Below, in pieces: positions 40,644-50,563 of a stretch of DNA of 64,000 nucleotides. The first letter of the stretch is position 1. Every line of letters begins with the position of its first letter. The stretch is from Cohnella abietis (GTDB lineage: Bacteria > Bacillota > Bacilli > Paenibacillales > Paenibacillaceae): the NCBI RefSeq assembly GCF_004295585.1, contig NZ_AP019400.1, forward strand, positions 2,075,501-2,139,500. The letters run 5' to 3'. A program made the position numbers and the translations under genes. The notes under the pieces are model-generated. The model searched no databases. It worked only from the letters and a program-made list of their open reading frames with translations, and was not told where the DNA came from.

Positions 40644-41498
40644 ATGGCATTAGTATCATCTACTCCACTTCTTGAAGAAGCACGCGCCGGTGGCTATTGT
40701 GTTGGAGCTTTTAATGTTCATACGCTTGAAATGCTACAAGCAGTAGTAGAGGCAGCAGAAGAAGTGCAAGCACCACTAATTATTCAATCTACTGTTGGAA
40801 CGGTTAAGCACTTGGGAGCAGACTATATTGCGGCAGCAGCAACGGTTGCAGCTAATAGAAGCTCGGTTCCAATTGCTCTGCATCTGGACCATTGCTCCGA
40901 TTTCAATATTATCATGCAATGTATTAGAGCCGGATACACATCCGTCATGATCGACGCATCCCACGATCCGTTTGACTTGAATGTTGCGGCAACTCTTAAA
41001 GTAGTTGAAGCTGCAAGAGCGGTTGGTATTAATGTCGAGGCGGAGCTTGGTCGAGTTGGTGGAGTAGAAGACGATATTGTAGTTGATGAGCATGATGCTT
41101 TACTGGCAGATCCTGACGATTGTGCTAGATTCGTTGAATTAACGGGTGTTCATACGCTAGCACCAGCAATAGGTACAGCGCACGGAATCTACAAGGGTGA
41201 TCCAAACATTGATTTCGACCGGATTGGTCGTATTGCATCTAAAGTATCCGTTCCTTTAGTGCTTCATGGGGGATCTGGAATTCCCGAGGCTCAGGTAAAG
41301 AAGGCTGTCTCTCTTGGGATGTCTAAAATGAACGTTGCAACTGAATTACGTATTGTATTTTCAGATGCTATTAAAGCGGTTTTTGCGAATAACCCAGATG
41401 AAAATGACCCGCGTAAATATATGGTACCTGCCAAACAAGCCTTGAAAGCAGCGGCAATTGAAAAAATGCGTCTATGCGGCTCAATCGGCAAAGCTTAG
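40644..41498 (+). CDS. Class II tagatose/fructose bisphosphate aldolase
   Basis: A 284-residue zinc aldolase. LHLDHCSD and GTAHGIYKG contain metal ligands; VPLVLHGGSGIPE is the phosphate-binding loop. Its length matches KbaY/GatY tagatose-1,6-bisphosphate aldolases rather than housekeeping Fba. It would split tagatose bisphosphate into DHAP and glyceraldehyde-3-phosphate. ATG 40644 behind GGAGGAATAT. Confidence 0.85.
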   Translation: MALVSSTPLLEEARAGGYCVGAFNVHTLEMLQAVVEAAEEVQAPLIIQSTVGTVKHLGADYIAAAATVAANRSSVPIALHLDHCSDFNIIMQCIRAGYTSVMIDASHDPFDLNVAATLKVVEAARAVGINVEAELGRVGGVEDDIVVDEHDALLADPDDCARFVELTGVHTLAPAIGTAHGIYKGDPNIDFDRIGRIASKVSVPLVLHGGSGIPEAQVKKAVSLGMSKMNVATELRIVFSDAIKAVFANNPDENDPRKYMVPAKQALKAAAIEKMRLCGSIGKA

Positions 41499-41519
41499 AC
41501 GGAAGGTGGCCTATCGAGG

Positions 41520-42461
41520 ATGAAAACTAAAATCACGACCGTCACCTTAAATGCAGCAATCGATAAAACGTATTACGTTCCTGATCTGAAGAAAGGCACT
41601 GTTATGCGTGCGGATAAAGTGCTGTCCATGGCCGGCGGTAAAGGTGTTAATGTCGCGAGGGTGCTCCACCAGTTAGGACATCCTGAGGTCGCGGCGACAG
41701 GCTTCGCTAGCGGGTATAACGGCAAATTCATCATGGATCAGGTGAAGGAGACTGGCATCGCCTCCGAGTTTGTCGGAGCATTAGGCGAATCAAGGCTTTG
41801 CCTGAATTTCCTAGACGGCCAAGATGGCTCTTCAACTGAGGTGCTTGAGCCCGGACCCGATATCAATGAGGAGCATCTGGACAATCTTAAACGGAAGCTG
41901 CGTCAGCTTTCAGAGGAGTCCAAGCTTGTTATTTTCTCAGGCAGCATTCCCAAAGGCTTATCATCGGGATTATATGCAGACCTGATTGAAATTTCCCGGT
42001 CGGCTGGGGCAGAAGTATTTCTGGATGCAAGCGGAGATCCGCTGCTGCAGGGAATAGAAGCCAAGCCTTCGTTTATTAAGCCTAACGAGGACGAGATTGT
42101 CCCGTTGCTGGCGGGTAATGGACAACAGCATTTGTATGATGGAGTGCAGTTACTCATGGCTAAGGGAATTCCTAACGTTGTTGTGACGTTGGGAGGCGAG
42201 GGTGCTGTCGCTGGTGTAGGCGGGAAGCTGTATCGTGTTCGGATTCCGAAGATTAATGCTGTAAATACGGTAGGTTGCGGTGATGCTTTTGTTGCTGGGT
42301 TTGCTTACGGGTATGTTCGGGACTGGTCCGCAGTGGAATGCTTGCGTTACGCGGCTGCAGCCGGATGCGCGAATGCATTATCAGCAGTCGCAGGTGACGT
42401 GCAGCAGACAAAGCACCAGGAGCTTCTAAAGCAAGTACACGTAGAAGAAGGGAATCGGTAG
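41520..42461 (+). CDS. PfkB-type tagatose-6-phosphate/1-phosphofructokinase
   Basis: A 313-residue kinase of the PfkB/LacC group (TVTLNAAIDKTYYV, MAGGKGVNVARVLHQLG, NTVGCGDAFVAGFAYG with the catalytic Asp). It should phosphorylate tagatose-6-phosphate to the bisphosphate that the neighbouring aldolase cleaves. Last gene of the operon; no transporter is encoded with it. ATG 41520. Confidence 0.85.
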   Translation: MKTKITTVTLNAAIDKTYYVPDLKKGTVMRADKVLSMAGGKGVNVARVLHQLGHPEVAATGFASGYNGKFIMDQVKETGIASEFVGALGESRLCLNFLDGQDGSSTEVLEPGPDINEEHLDNLKRKLRQLSEESKLVIFSGSIPKGLSSGLYADLIEISRSAGAEVFLDASGDPLLQGIEAKPSFIKPNEDEIVPLLAGNGQQHLYDGVQLLMAKGIPNVVVTLGGEGAVAGVGGKLYRVRIPKINAVNTVGCGDAFVAGFAYGYVRDWSAVECLRYAAAAGCANALSAVAGDVQQTKHQELLKQVHVEEGNR

Positions 42462-42944
42462 TGAAGTGAGGGACGCTCGTCCCATCATAGTCACGCTAAC
42501 TGTTTCGCATGTTATAAGCGGGCCTCCGGCAGGAGGCTTCGCAAACAGGCGTTTTGACAAACCCATGTCCTAATAATTGCAGACCCCCCATGAAACCCTC
42601 AGCTGTAGTGCTTCTTACAATAAGCTCCATCCACTCTTCTCCACCCATTAAATAGCCCAAATAGTTATTTTCCTTGTGTTCATCTCCCTCCTGTGGAACA
42701 TCAAATAATCCGTTCTTCCTGCATACCATATCGCCTGTGAAAATGTTATGCTATAGGTGTGCCAAAGCAGGCAATCTTATCCGTTCAAGATGCGTTGGCA
42801 GTGTCTTAATTGCTTACTATAATCGGATAAATTTCCACTAGCGATCGTTTTATTTTTACGGCTGATTACGTTTCTTCCTGAAATGTTAGTCACATACTTA
42901 AGGAGCGGCTGATGACGCAAATCGGCGATTAGGAGTGAAAATAG
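42462..42944. other. Intergenic region after amino-sugar operon
   Basis: No supported gene. A short hairpin GCCTCC-GGCA-GGAGGC lies at about 42520-42535 without a T-run. A leftward open frame of 77 codons (42496-42729) reads through this hairpin and lacks a ribosome site, so it is not called. The 5'-nucleotidase gene starts at the right end. Confidence 0.5.
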
Positions 42945-44384
42945 TTGTCCGTAAACAATGTGACGCTTACTCTCTTGCATACAAATGATTTACATAGCCA
43001 TTTTGAAGAGTTATCCCGGATTGCCGGCTTTATTAAACAAGTCAGAGAGACTACAAACTCTGAGCAGCTACTAGTCGTTGATTGCGGTGATTTTCTTGAT
43101 CGAGTGAGAGTCGAGACGGAAGGGACGCAGGCTTCTGCCAATCGTGCAGCACTAGAGTATATCGGTTATGATGCATTGCTGCTCGGCAATAACGAGGGCT
43201 TGAGCTATACGCCAGGACAATTAGAGCAAATATTCGAAGGAATGCCTATTCCGATCGTGTGCGCGAATATGACTCTGAGTAAATCAGGTCAATGCCCCCC
43301 TTGGATGATCCCAACATACAAAATCGTAAAGTCTGGAATTCGAATAGGTCTGATCGGCGTTACCGCCCCATTTAATGAATACTATGACCTGTTAGGGTGG
43401 AATGCGGCAGATCCGTTCGACACAGTGAGAAAAGAAGCTGAACGCTTGCGGCCGGAAGTGGACGTGCTAATTGTTCTGTCTCATCTTGGTCTGCGCCAAG
43501 ACGAACGAATGGCTACTTCCATTGAAGGAATTGATTTTATACTTGGTGGTCATACGCATCATCTTCTTGAGGTCCCACTACTCGTAGGGAGTACCCAAAT
43601 ATGCGCAGCCGGTAAATTTGGTGGTCATATTGGTCATCTCAATCTTGAGTTTGATGCTAACAACAAGCTCATAAACATTTCTGGAGGTAGTAAGTCTACA
43701 GAAGACTTCCCTCGGGAAAGTGGATTAGACAGCCTAATCGAACGATATCGCGGGGAAGCTAGTCTGAAGATGAACAAGCAAATCGCGTATTTGTCCGAGT
43801 CGTTAGAATACCGGTCTGATCAAGAATCTGTGCTGCCAACACTACTTGCTTATGCCGTTCGCCAAGTAACCTCAGCAGAGATTGGGTTAGTAAATGCAGG
43901 TCAGCTACTAGAAGGGCTGCCAGCTGGTAAAGTTACCGAAGAAACCATTCACGCTATATGCCCCTCTCCAATTAATGCCTGTGTAACGATGCTACAGGGC
44001 TATCAAATCGTTAAGGCACTGGAAGAGAGCTTGCTACCCGAATTTCAGCAACTAGAAATTCGCGGCTTTGGCTTCCGAGGGCGGGTATTGGGGATGCTTT
44101 GCCTGGATGGTCTAGAGGTTACGGTTGATCCTTCCAGAGCACCCTTACATCGGATTACAGCTATTAAGGTCAACGGTGTAGCATTAGACGAGAAGAAAAT
44201 GTATTCAGTGGGAACCCTGGATATGTTCACATTCGGAGTTGGCTACATTGGACTTAAGGAAGGAGTAGACACACGTTACTTCCTCCCTGATTTCATCCGA
44301 GATATTCTTTCCCGGGCACTTAACCAAAAGGAGTGGATTACGAACTGCCGGAAGCCGCGTTGGCTTCAGCATTCAATGAATTAA
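42945..44384 (+). CDS. Metallophosphatase/5'-nucleotidase, YunD-like
   Basis: A 479-residue protein with an N-terminal metallophosphatase domain (LLHTNDLHSHFEEL, VVDCGDFLDR, GNNE, GGHTHHL) and a C-terminal 5_nucleotid_C domain. It hydrolyses nucleotides or UDP-sugars. The usual GNHE is GNNE here, as I recall from YunD-type members, so this may be normal for the subfamily. No signal peptide, so it is probably cytoplasmic. TTG 42945 behind AGGAGTGA. Confidence 0.8.
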   Translation: MSVNNVTLTLLHTNDLHSHFEELSRIAGFIKQVRETTNSEQLLVVDCGDFLDRVRVETEGTQASANRAALEYIGYDALLLGNNEGLSYTPGQLEQIFEGMPIPIVCANMTLSKSGQCPPWMIPTYKIVKSGIRIGLIGVTAPFNEYYDLLGWNAADPFDTVRKEAERLRPEVDVLIVLSHLGLRQDERMATSIEGIDFILGGHTHHLLEVPLLVGSTQICAAGKFGGHIGHLNLEFDANNKLINISGGSKSTEDFPRESGLDSLIERYRGEASLKMNKQIAYLSESLEYRSDQESVLPTLLAYAVRQVTSAEIGLVNAGQLLEGLPAGKVTEETIHAICPSPINACVTMLQGYQIVKALEESLLPEFQQLEIRGFGFRGRVLGMLCLDGLEVTVDPSRAPLHRITAIKVNGVALDEKKMYSVGTLDMFTFGVGYIGLKEGVDTRYFLPDFIRDILSRALNQKEWITNCRKPRWLQHSMN

Positions 44385-44444
44385 ATAACGAAAATAATCT
44401 ATCGCATCTCATAATGCACGTTAGAATTAGGAGGGAATGGATGT

Positions 44445-45296
44445 ATGCTACATTGGTTTGATTCGATTATTCTCGGGATTGTCGAAGGTTTAACAGAATT
44501 TCTGCCCGTATCCTCAACCGGGCATATGATTTTGACCAATAAGCTATTAGGTTATGAGGAAACACCAGAGCAGCTCAAGACATTCGAAATTGTTATTCAG
44601 TTTGCAGCTATTCTTGCTATTGCGCTCGTCTATCGTAAAAGAATACTGCAAGTGTTCGGTCTAGGTAAAAAGGAATCCGTACGTGGGCTATCTGTAGACT
44701 CATTCCCTAAGAAACGTCTTAACCTCATTCATGTTGCACTAGGAATAGTACCTCCATTAGGCATTGCCTACATTTTCAAAGATTATATTAAAGAAATTGG
44801 CTTTCACACTGCACCTGTCCTATGGGCACTTGTCGTAGGCGGGATATATATGTGGATTACCGAAATTTTGTATGATTCGGGTAAAATCAAAAGGACAGCG
44901 GAAACGATGGATGATATTTCGTATAAGCAGGCTTTGCTAATTGGTGTGCTTCAATGTGTTTCTGCGGTATGGCCAGGTTTCTCGAGATCAGGCTCGACTA
45001 TCGCGGCGGGTATGCTAGGTGGGGTTAGCTATCGGGCTTCAGCTGATTTTTCCTTCTTTATTGCCATTCCGATTATGACAGTTGCTACGGGGTATGAGGT
45101 GCTTAGCAATATTGACCAATTCCGCTCTGGAGAAATTGATTTAGGCTTTTTATTAACAGGATTTATCGTTTCCTTCTTTGTCGCATGGCTTGTTGTCGTA
45201 GTCTTCTTGAAAGCTTTGCAGAAACTCAAGCTGAAGTATTTCGCATGGTATAGATTTGTGATCGCAGCATTATTTTATTTGTTTATAATGAGATGA
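44445..45296 (+). CDS. uppP: Undecaprenyl-diphosphatase
   Basis: A 283-residue, eight-helix membrane protein with the BacA/UppP marks ILGIVEGLTEFLPVSSTGHM and SRSGSTIAAGMLGG. It recycles undecaprenyl pyrophosphate for cell-wall synthesis and gives bacitracin tolerance. ATG 44445 sits about 14 bases behind AGGAGGG. Full length. Confidence 0.95.
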   Translation: MLHWFDSIILGIVEGLTEFLPVSSTGHMILTNKLLGYEETPEQLKTFEIVIQFAAILAIALVYRKRILQVFGLGKKESVRGLSVDSFPKKRLNLIHVALGIVPPLGIAYIFKDYIKEIGFHTAPVLWALVVGGIYMWITEILYDSGKIKRTAETMDDISYKQALLIGVLQCVSAVWPGFSRSGSTIAAGMLGGVSYRASADFSFFIAIPIMTVATGYEVLSNIDQFRSGEIDLGFLLTGFIVSFFVAWLVVVVFLKALQKLKLKYFAWYRFVIAALFYLFIMR

Positions 45297-45446
45297 AAAT
45301 AGGTTAATGTTGAAAAATGTCGGTTTATGTGGAAAAAAGACATTTTGTCACAAAAGTATCTAAAATGAATAAGGGGAATAACCGATGTATTACATAAGGA
45401 TTTTTTTCCTTACTTTTAAAAGCATAGAAAGGAGGCTTATTACGGA

Positions 45447-46562
45447 ATGCGCATGATGCCGATTTCTCTTAGTCGGCCGGGCATGAGACTGGCCAGAAAG
45501 ATATATTCCGATGACGGAATCGTGTTGTTGGCTGAGGGAGTTGAGCTAACTGCTTCTCTCATCCGTCGATTGGGGGAATGCGGAATCAGTTTTCTCTACA
45601 TTCAGGATGCTAGAACGGAAGGATTGGTCGTTCCGGAGCTGCTAAGTGAAGAAACCCAGCGTCGAACAATTAATACTATACGTCAAGCATTTCGTGATTT
45701 TACTGATCAGCCTCACAAAAGCAAAAGTACGACTTATCCATATATAGGTCGAAATATGCGTCAAGTCATGCAGCTTATCATGGATGAATTAGGCCAAAGT
45801 GAAGATGCAATGATTATGCTCATGAATTTGCATACGGTTGATCATTATTTATACATGCATTCGTTGAACGTTTGCGTATATTCAACCTTGCTTGGAATGG
45901 CTAGCGGCTATAATCATGATCAGTTGGTCACTTTAGGTCTTGGTGCCATGCTCCATGACATCGGAAAGACTCAAATTTCAATGCAGGTATTATTAAAGCC
46001 AGGCGCATTGTCGGCTTACGAATTTGACGAGATGAAGAGGCATACCGAACGAGGCTATTATCTTCTTAAAGACGAGCCTAACATTCCATTATTGGCAGCC
46101 CATTGTGCTTATCAGCATCATGAGAGAATTAATGGTTCAGGGTACCCAAGAGGAATTAAAGGGAATGAAATACATGAGTTTGCCAAATGGATTGGAATCG
46201 TTGATTCCTATGATGCCATGACAAGTCAAAGGACCTACAAGGATGCGATGCTTCCTCACCAAGCGGTAGAAGCCTTGTATGCAGGGAGTGATATTTTGTA
46301 CGATACCTCAATGCTGCAGCTGTTCCGCGATAAAGTGGCAATCTACCCTATTGGTTTAACGGTGAAACTTAATACGGGACAATACGCCGTCGTCAGTGAC
46401 ATTAATTCAACTTGTGCGCATCGCCCTGTAATTAGGATATTAACGGATGAGGATGGCGTGGAGCTTAAGGCTCCATTCGATATGGACTTGTCCAAGCAGC
46501 TTAATATTCTCATCTCCAAGATTGAAATCGGTACTGAGGAAATCAATCCTATGCCCGCGTAA
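45447..46562 (+). CDS. HD-GYP domain phosphodiesterase (second copy)
   Basis: A 371-residue protein. N-terminal DUF3391-like part (ISLSRPGMRLARKIYSDDG), then HD-GYP with HDIGKTQISMQVLLKPG, HHERINGSGYPRG and VDSYDAMTSQRTYK. It should cleave cyclic di-GMP. Paralogous in layout to the protein at 36508. ATG 45447 behind AAAGGAGG. Upstream (45314-45346) there is an AAAATGTC/GACATTTT inverted repeat. Confidence 0.85.
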   Translation: MRMMPISLSRPGMRLARKIYSDDGIVLLAEGVELTASLIRRLGECGISFLYIQDARTEGLVVPELLSEETQRRTINTIRQAFRDFTDQPHKSKSTTYPYIGRNMRQVMQLIMDELGQSEDAMIMLMNLHTVDHYLYMHSLNVCVYSTLLGMASGYNHDQLVTLGLGAMLHDIGKTQISMQVLLKPGALSAYEFDEMKRHTERGYYLLKDEPNIPLLAAHCAYQHHERINGSGYPRGIKGNEIHEFAKWIGIVDSYDAMTSQRTYKDAMLPHQAVEALYAGSDILYDTSMLQLFRDKVAIYPIGLTVKLNTGQYAVVSDINSTCAHRPVIRILTDEDGVELKAPFDMDLSKQLNILISKIEIGTEEINPMPA

Positions 46563-46577
46563 CTTCCTCCATTTTAA

Positions 46578-46602
46578 GGCTGCCCTTCGGGACAGCCATT
46601 TT
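46578..46602 (+). terminator. Terminator after HD-GYP gene
   Basis: GGCTG-CCC and GGG-A-CAGCC form a hairpin around TTCG, followed by ATTTTAG. Confidence 0.6.
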
Positions 46603-46724
46603 AGTCCCTCGTGGTTTCAGCCCCTGCAGGTTTCTGCTATATATCTTTAAGTAACGAAAGTTTGTTTTTATTGCTTCCGGACAGTACAATAAAAGGAACG
46701 TAATAAAAGACAGGAGTATTGATT

Positions 46725-47879
46725 ATGCAGGCAATTTCCCAACAGGCAGCAGCGGGGCCCTTCGCACCGCCCTCAGGTTGGAAAGTATTAAATCCATCGT
46801 ACGACCCATGGGATCCCATCCGTTCTTTGCAGCAGTTCGGCCAACACGAGCTGACAAGCGTCGAACTCACGGTAACCCATCTATGCAATATGAGATGTGA
46901 GCATTGTGCAGTAGGCGATAGCCTAACGATGAAGGAAGCACCCCATATCCCTATGGATCTTATTTTCAGAAGGCTGGATGAAGTAGAGCATTTGGAAACG
47001 ATTAGTATGACCGGTGGGGAACCAACCTTCAGCATGGAGACGGTCAATAATATATTAATTCCTTTATTGAAATACGCTCGTGCACGTGGCATACGCACGC
47101 AGTTAAATTCAAATGTAACAATGGATTACGAAAGATATGAGCTTATCGCTCCTTTTTTGGATGTTATGCACATATCCTTTAACTATACAGAAGCACAGGA
47201 TTTTCATCAGGTGGGGTTTGCTCGGAGCGGAAGGAATGTTGGAATTAATACGACTTCCAGAATGTACGAGAGAATGATTAATAATGCATTAAAGCTCTCG
47301 CAGGGTGGATTATTTGTTTCTGCTGAATCCATGATCAACTATCGTACGTATAACAAGATAACAGACATTCATAGGTTGATTGTCGAGATGGGCTGTCAGC
47401 GACATGAAGTGCATCCTATGTACCCAAGCTCCTTCGCTGCTGGACTTCCGGCTGTGACGCGGGATCAAATGTTTGAAACCGTGGAGACGCTGCTCGACAA
47501 TCGCAATGAACATATTTGGATGCTGTTCGGTACGTTGCCGTTTTTTTCTTGCAGCGATAATGAAAAAGAAAGGCGGTTAGTTAGGAGACTGAGGGAAGAA
47601 ACTAATGTTACCGTTCGTAATGATCCTGATGGACGAAACCGGATTAATGTAAATATGTTTAGTGGGGACGTTTATGTTACGGACTTTGCTTCAGTGCCTC
47701 CCTTTGGAAACATTAAGGACGATAAGTTAGATCATATTTTTGACAAATGGCGCAATCATCCTATGCAGCAGGCTGTTAACTGTCATTGTCCGGCTGCAAG
47801 CTGCTGTGGTCCGAATTTACTAGTTTCAGACATGTTCTATCGTGGTACAGATTTTACAAGTAGGCGCGCAATCCTCTAA
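46725..47879 (+). CDS. Radical SAM protein, YfkAB-like
   Basis: A 384-residue radical SAM enzyme. CNMRCEHC is the cluster motif (CxxxCxxC), with SMTGGEPT as the SAM-binding strand. A C-terminal CHCPAASCCGPN is the CxCxxxxC motif that defines the YfkAB family. Its substrate is unknown. ATG 46725 behind AGGAG. It stands alone between terminators. Confidence 0.8.
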   Translation: MQAISQQAAAGPFAPPSGWKVLNPSYDPWDPIRSLQQFGQHELTSVELTVTHLCNMRCEHCAVGDSLTMKEAPHIPMDLIFRRLDEVEHLETISMTGGEPTFSMETVNNILIPLLKYARARGIRTQLNSNVTMDYERYELIAPFLDVMHISFNYTEAQDFHQVGFARSGRNVGINTTSRMYERMINNALKLSQGGLFVSAESMINYRTYNKITDIHRLIVEMGCQRHEVHPMYPSSFAAGLPAVTRDQMFETVETLLDNRNEHIWMLFGTLPFFSCSDNEKERRLVRRLREETNVTVRNDPDGRNRINVNMFSGDVYVTDFASVPPFGNIKDDKLDHIFDKWRNHPMQQAVNCHCPAASCCGPNLLVSDMFYRGTDFTSRRAIL

Positions 47880-47931
47880 AGCATCGGGTTATTAGGGTGC
47901 TGGGGGTAGACAAGGAGGAGCTCGATTTATT

Positions 47932-49287
47932 TTGGAATTACAATGGGATTTAATTTTTTGGAATGTTGTTCTTGTCCTGTTCTTAGTGCTTCTTAATGGT
48001 TTTTTTGTAGCCTCGGAATTCGCACTGGTGAAAGTACGGCAAACCAGATTACTTCAATTAAGCAATGAAGGTAATACCCGCGCCAAATACGCATTGAAGG
48101 TTAACAAAAGATTGGATGCTTACTTATCAGCGACTCAGTTAGGTATTACATTGGCATCATTGGGGCTTGGGTGGGTTGGAGAGCCTGCCATTGCGGATTT
48201 AATCGTTAATCCGATATTGCATAACTTCGGAGTAACCGACGAAAGAGTCATTCATACGGTTGCATTTACAGTAGCATTCTGTGTTATTACGTTCCTGCAT
48301 ATCGTACTAGGAGAATTAGCACCGAAATCTCTCGCGATTCAGCGTTCAGTTGGTGTATCTCTCTGGCTTTCTTGGCCACTGCTTATTTTTTATCGAATAT
48401 TCCTTCCGTTCATCTGGTTCCTTAACGGTACAGCGAACCGTTTGCTTAAGCTTGTAGGAGTTGAGCCAGCCAGTGAGCATGAAGCGGCACATACAGAAGA
48501 AGAAATACGAATTCTCATGAGTCAAAGCGCCAAAAGTGGCATTATCGACAAAGATGAGATGACTTTGTTTGACAATGTATTTGAATTTGCAGACAGGGTT
48601 GCTCGCGAGGTTATGCTTCCAAGAACGGATATGGATTGCCTATTCGCGAATTTGTCATATGCAGATAATATGAAGCAGGTTTATGAATCAAAGCATACAC
48701 GTTACCCTGTTGGTTTAGAAGACAAAGATCAAATACTTGGTTTCGTGCATATTACGGATTTGTTGACTGCTGACCCGGACGAAGAGCATGACCTCAAGGA
48801 TTTTCTTCGACCGATTCTAAGTGTTCCTGAATCGATGGAAGTTAGTAAAATCTTAAAGCTGATGCAACGGAAGAAGTCACAGGTTGCCATAGTTATCGAT
48901 GAGTACGGCGGTACTGCAGGTATGCTCACAGCTGAAACTATTCTTGAGGAGCTTGTAGGAGAGCTTCACGATGAATTCGACGATGAGCTTCCGGATGTAA
49001 TAGTAAAAGGGGAATTAACTTCGGTAGATGGACGTATTCTAATAGAAGACGTAAATGTCCTGCTTGGTCTTGAGATTGAAGACGAAGAAGTTGACTCCAT
49101 CGGTGGCTGGTTATTTAATCTCCTTGAAGGAAATATTTCCAAAGGGCAGAAGATCATACATGATGGTTACGTCTTCGAAATCACAGAGACTGAACGCTTA
49201 CGGGTTCAGCGAGTGAGTATATATAAGAACAAAATCGTCATTGCTGATCCTCCTGCTGTTAGCTCAGAATCGAAGGAAAAGTCATAG
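47932..49287 (+). CDS. CNNM/CBS/CorC-HlyC membrane protein
   Basis: A 451-residue protein. The N-terminal CNNM domain has four membrane helices (WNVVLVLFLVLLNGFFVASE). Two CBS domains follow, then a CorC_HlyC domain (SVDGRILIEDVNVLLGLEIE). Such proteins move or regulate Mg2+ or other divalent ions and are often misnamed hemolysins. TTG 47932 behind AAGGAGGAG. Confidence 0.85.
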   Translation: MELQWDLIFWNVVLVLFLVLLNGFFVASEFALVKVRQTRLLQLSNEGNTRAKYALKVNKRLDAYLSATQLGITLASLGLGWVGEPAIADLIVNPILHNFGVTDERVIHTVAFTVAFCVITFLHIVLGELAPKSLAIQRSVGVSLWLSWPLLIFYRIFLPFIWFLNGTANRLLKLVGVEPASEHEAAHTEEEIRILMSQSAKSGIIDKDEMTLFDNVFEFADRVAREVMLPRTDMDCLFANLSYADNMKQVYESKHTRYPVGLEDKDQILGFVHITDLLTADPDEEHDLKDFLRPILSVPESMEVSKILKLMQRKKSQVAIVIDEYGGTAGMLTAETILEELVGELHDEFDDELPDVIVKGELTSVDGRILIEDVNVLLGLEIEDEEVDSIGGWLFNLLEGNISKGQKIIHDGYVFEITETERLRVQRVSIYKNKIVIADPPAVSSESKEKS

Positions 49288-49322
49288 TCGCAGGGGAATG
49301 GGAAGCGGGAAGGGGATAAGCT

Positions 49323-50357
49323 ATGCCCGTTCGGGCTTTGCTTCTAATGGTAGGTTCGCTCGCCTTTTTGTATTTATTGTTTACCGTAGGCTCCCCATTC
49401 CTGTTAGCACTTGTGGTTGCGATTTTTTTAGAGCCATTAACGGTACTTTTAATGAATAAGACCAGAATAAATCGATTGGCTGCTTCGACGATCACAAGCT
49501 CTTTGTTCACAATAATATTGTTAGGGATGCTCGGGCTGATAGGAATGAAGCTTGTCAGTGAGCTAGGAAGCTTTTTCGAGAAATTACCTGACATACTTAA
49601 AAATGCGAATGTTTACATAAGACAGTTAATCGAGCAGGCACAGAAATATTCTAACAATGGCGATGCACCAGTGCCCGATCATTTGGAGCAATGGCTGTCA
49701 AATATTACTGCTGCATTGAGTCAGCTGTCAGCGAAGATTTCTGGCATACTGTTTGGATTTGCTTCTGGCATACCTGACTTCTTCATTTTCTTTATCGTAT
49801 TCTTGGTTGCTGTCTACTTGTTCACCCTAAGCCTACCGATGATGAAAACCTCTTTTCTGTCTTTTTTTGAGGAAAAATCTAAGCGTCAGGTAGAAGAGGT
49901 ATTGATTAGCTTAAGGAATTCTGTCTTTGGGTTTCTACGTGCTCAGCTTTTACTTAGTGTTATAACCTATGTGTTATCTTTCATCGGCTTGCTTATTCTC
50001 GGGACGGCTTATCCATTAGCTATTGCTTTATTGATTGTCGTCGTAGATATTTTGCCAGTGCTAGGTGTAGGCTCCGCGCTTATTCCATGGGCAATCTATC
50101 AGATTATTATTGGTGACACCTATACGGGAGTAGGATTAATTCTGCTATTCCTTGTCATTACAATCATCCGCCGAATTGTTGAGCCGAAGATACTTGGAGA
50201 TGCGGTAGGTATTGGCGCTTTATCCGCTTTGATCAGCTTATACGTGGGCTACGAGCTCGTTGGGCTAATCGGAGTATTCTTAGGGCCTATTGTTGTTATC
50301 ATGTTCATGGCTATGCATAAAGCAGGATTGTTTGATTTCAAAATTAAGTTTAATTAG
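49323..50357 (+). CDS. AI-2E/YtvI family membrane protein
   Basis: A 344-residue protein with seven or eight membrane helices (FVFL... VVVDILPVLGVGSALIPWAI, IIRRIVEPKILGDAVGIGAL). This is the AI-2E transporter fold; the IVEPKILG stretch is shared with the sporulation protein YtvI. ATG 49323 follows AAGGGG. It follows the CorC gene by 35 bases. Confidence 0.8.
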   Translation: MPVRALLLMVGSLAFLYLLFTVGSPFLLALVVAIFLEPLTVLLMNKTRINRLAASTITSSLFTIILLGMLGLIGMKLVSELGSFFEKLPDILKNANVYIRQLIEQAQKYSNNGDAPVPDHLEQWLSNITAALSQLSAKISGILFGFASGIPDFFIFFIVFLVAVYLFTLSLPMMKTSFLSFFEEKSKRQVEEVLISLRNSVFGFLRAQLLLSVITYVLSFIGLLILGTAYPLAIALLIVVVDILPVLGVGSALIPWAIYQIIIGDTYTGVGLILLFLVITIIRRIVEPKILGDAVGIGALSALISLYVGYELVGLIGVFLGPIVVIMFMAMHKAGLFDFKIKFN

Positions 50358-50388
50358 GATGCTGTTTTTCCTTGTGCGGAGCGGGTTG

Positions 50389-50442
50389 GGGAGGTCACTA
50401 GCGGTTTCGCTGAGAGTTAAAGGGTATAAGAAAGTAAATTAA
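50389..50442 (+). pseudogene. Endolysin 3' stub of a second prophage
   Basis: The last 17 codons (RSLAVSLRVKGYKKVN) are nearly the same as the end of the prophage endolysin at 32284-32336, and the likeness goes on through the terminator to about 50507 (32401). The rest of the gene is gone. A second related phage was once here, or the end was copied. Confidence 0.75.
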
Positions 50443-50449
50443 TCATTCG

Positions 50450-50480
50450 CCCAGGGGCTTCGGCTTCTGGGTTTTTTCTT
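50450..50480 (+). terminator. Terminator after endolysin stub
   Basis: CCCAGGGGC pairs with GCTTCTGGG over TTCG, with a run of six T. Related to the terminator at 32344. Confidence 0.8.
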
Positions 50481-50563
50481 ATTAAACTGCAGATAAAGCA
50501 GGAGAATCGACAAAAAACGCGAAAACATTAACAGTTGGAATATATTCTCAAGGAGTGGACTTG

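Noticed and set aside
42496..42729. 77-codon leftward frame after the PfkB gene
   Set aside because: No ribosome site, and its end reads through the GCCTCC/GGAGGC hairpin.
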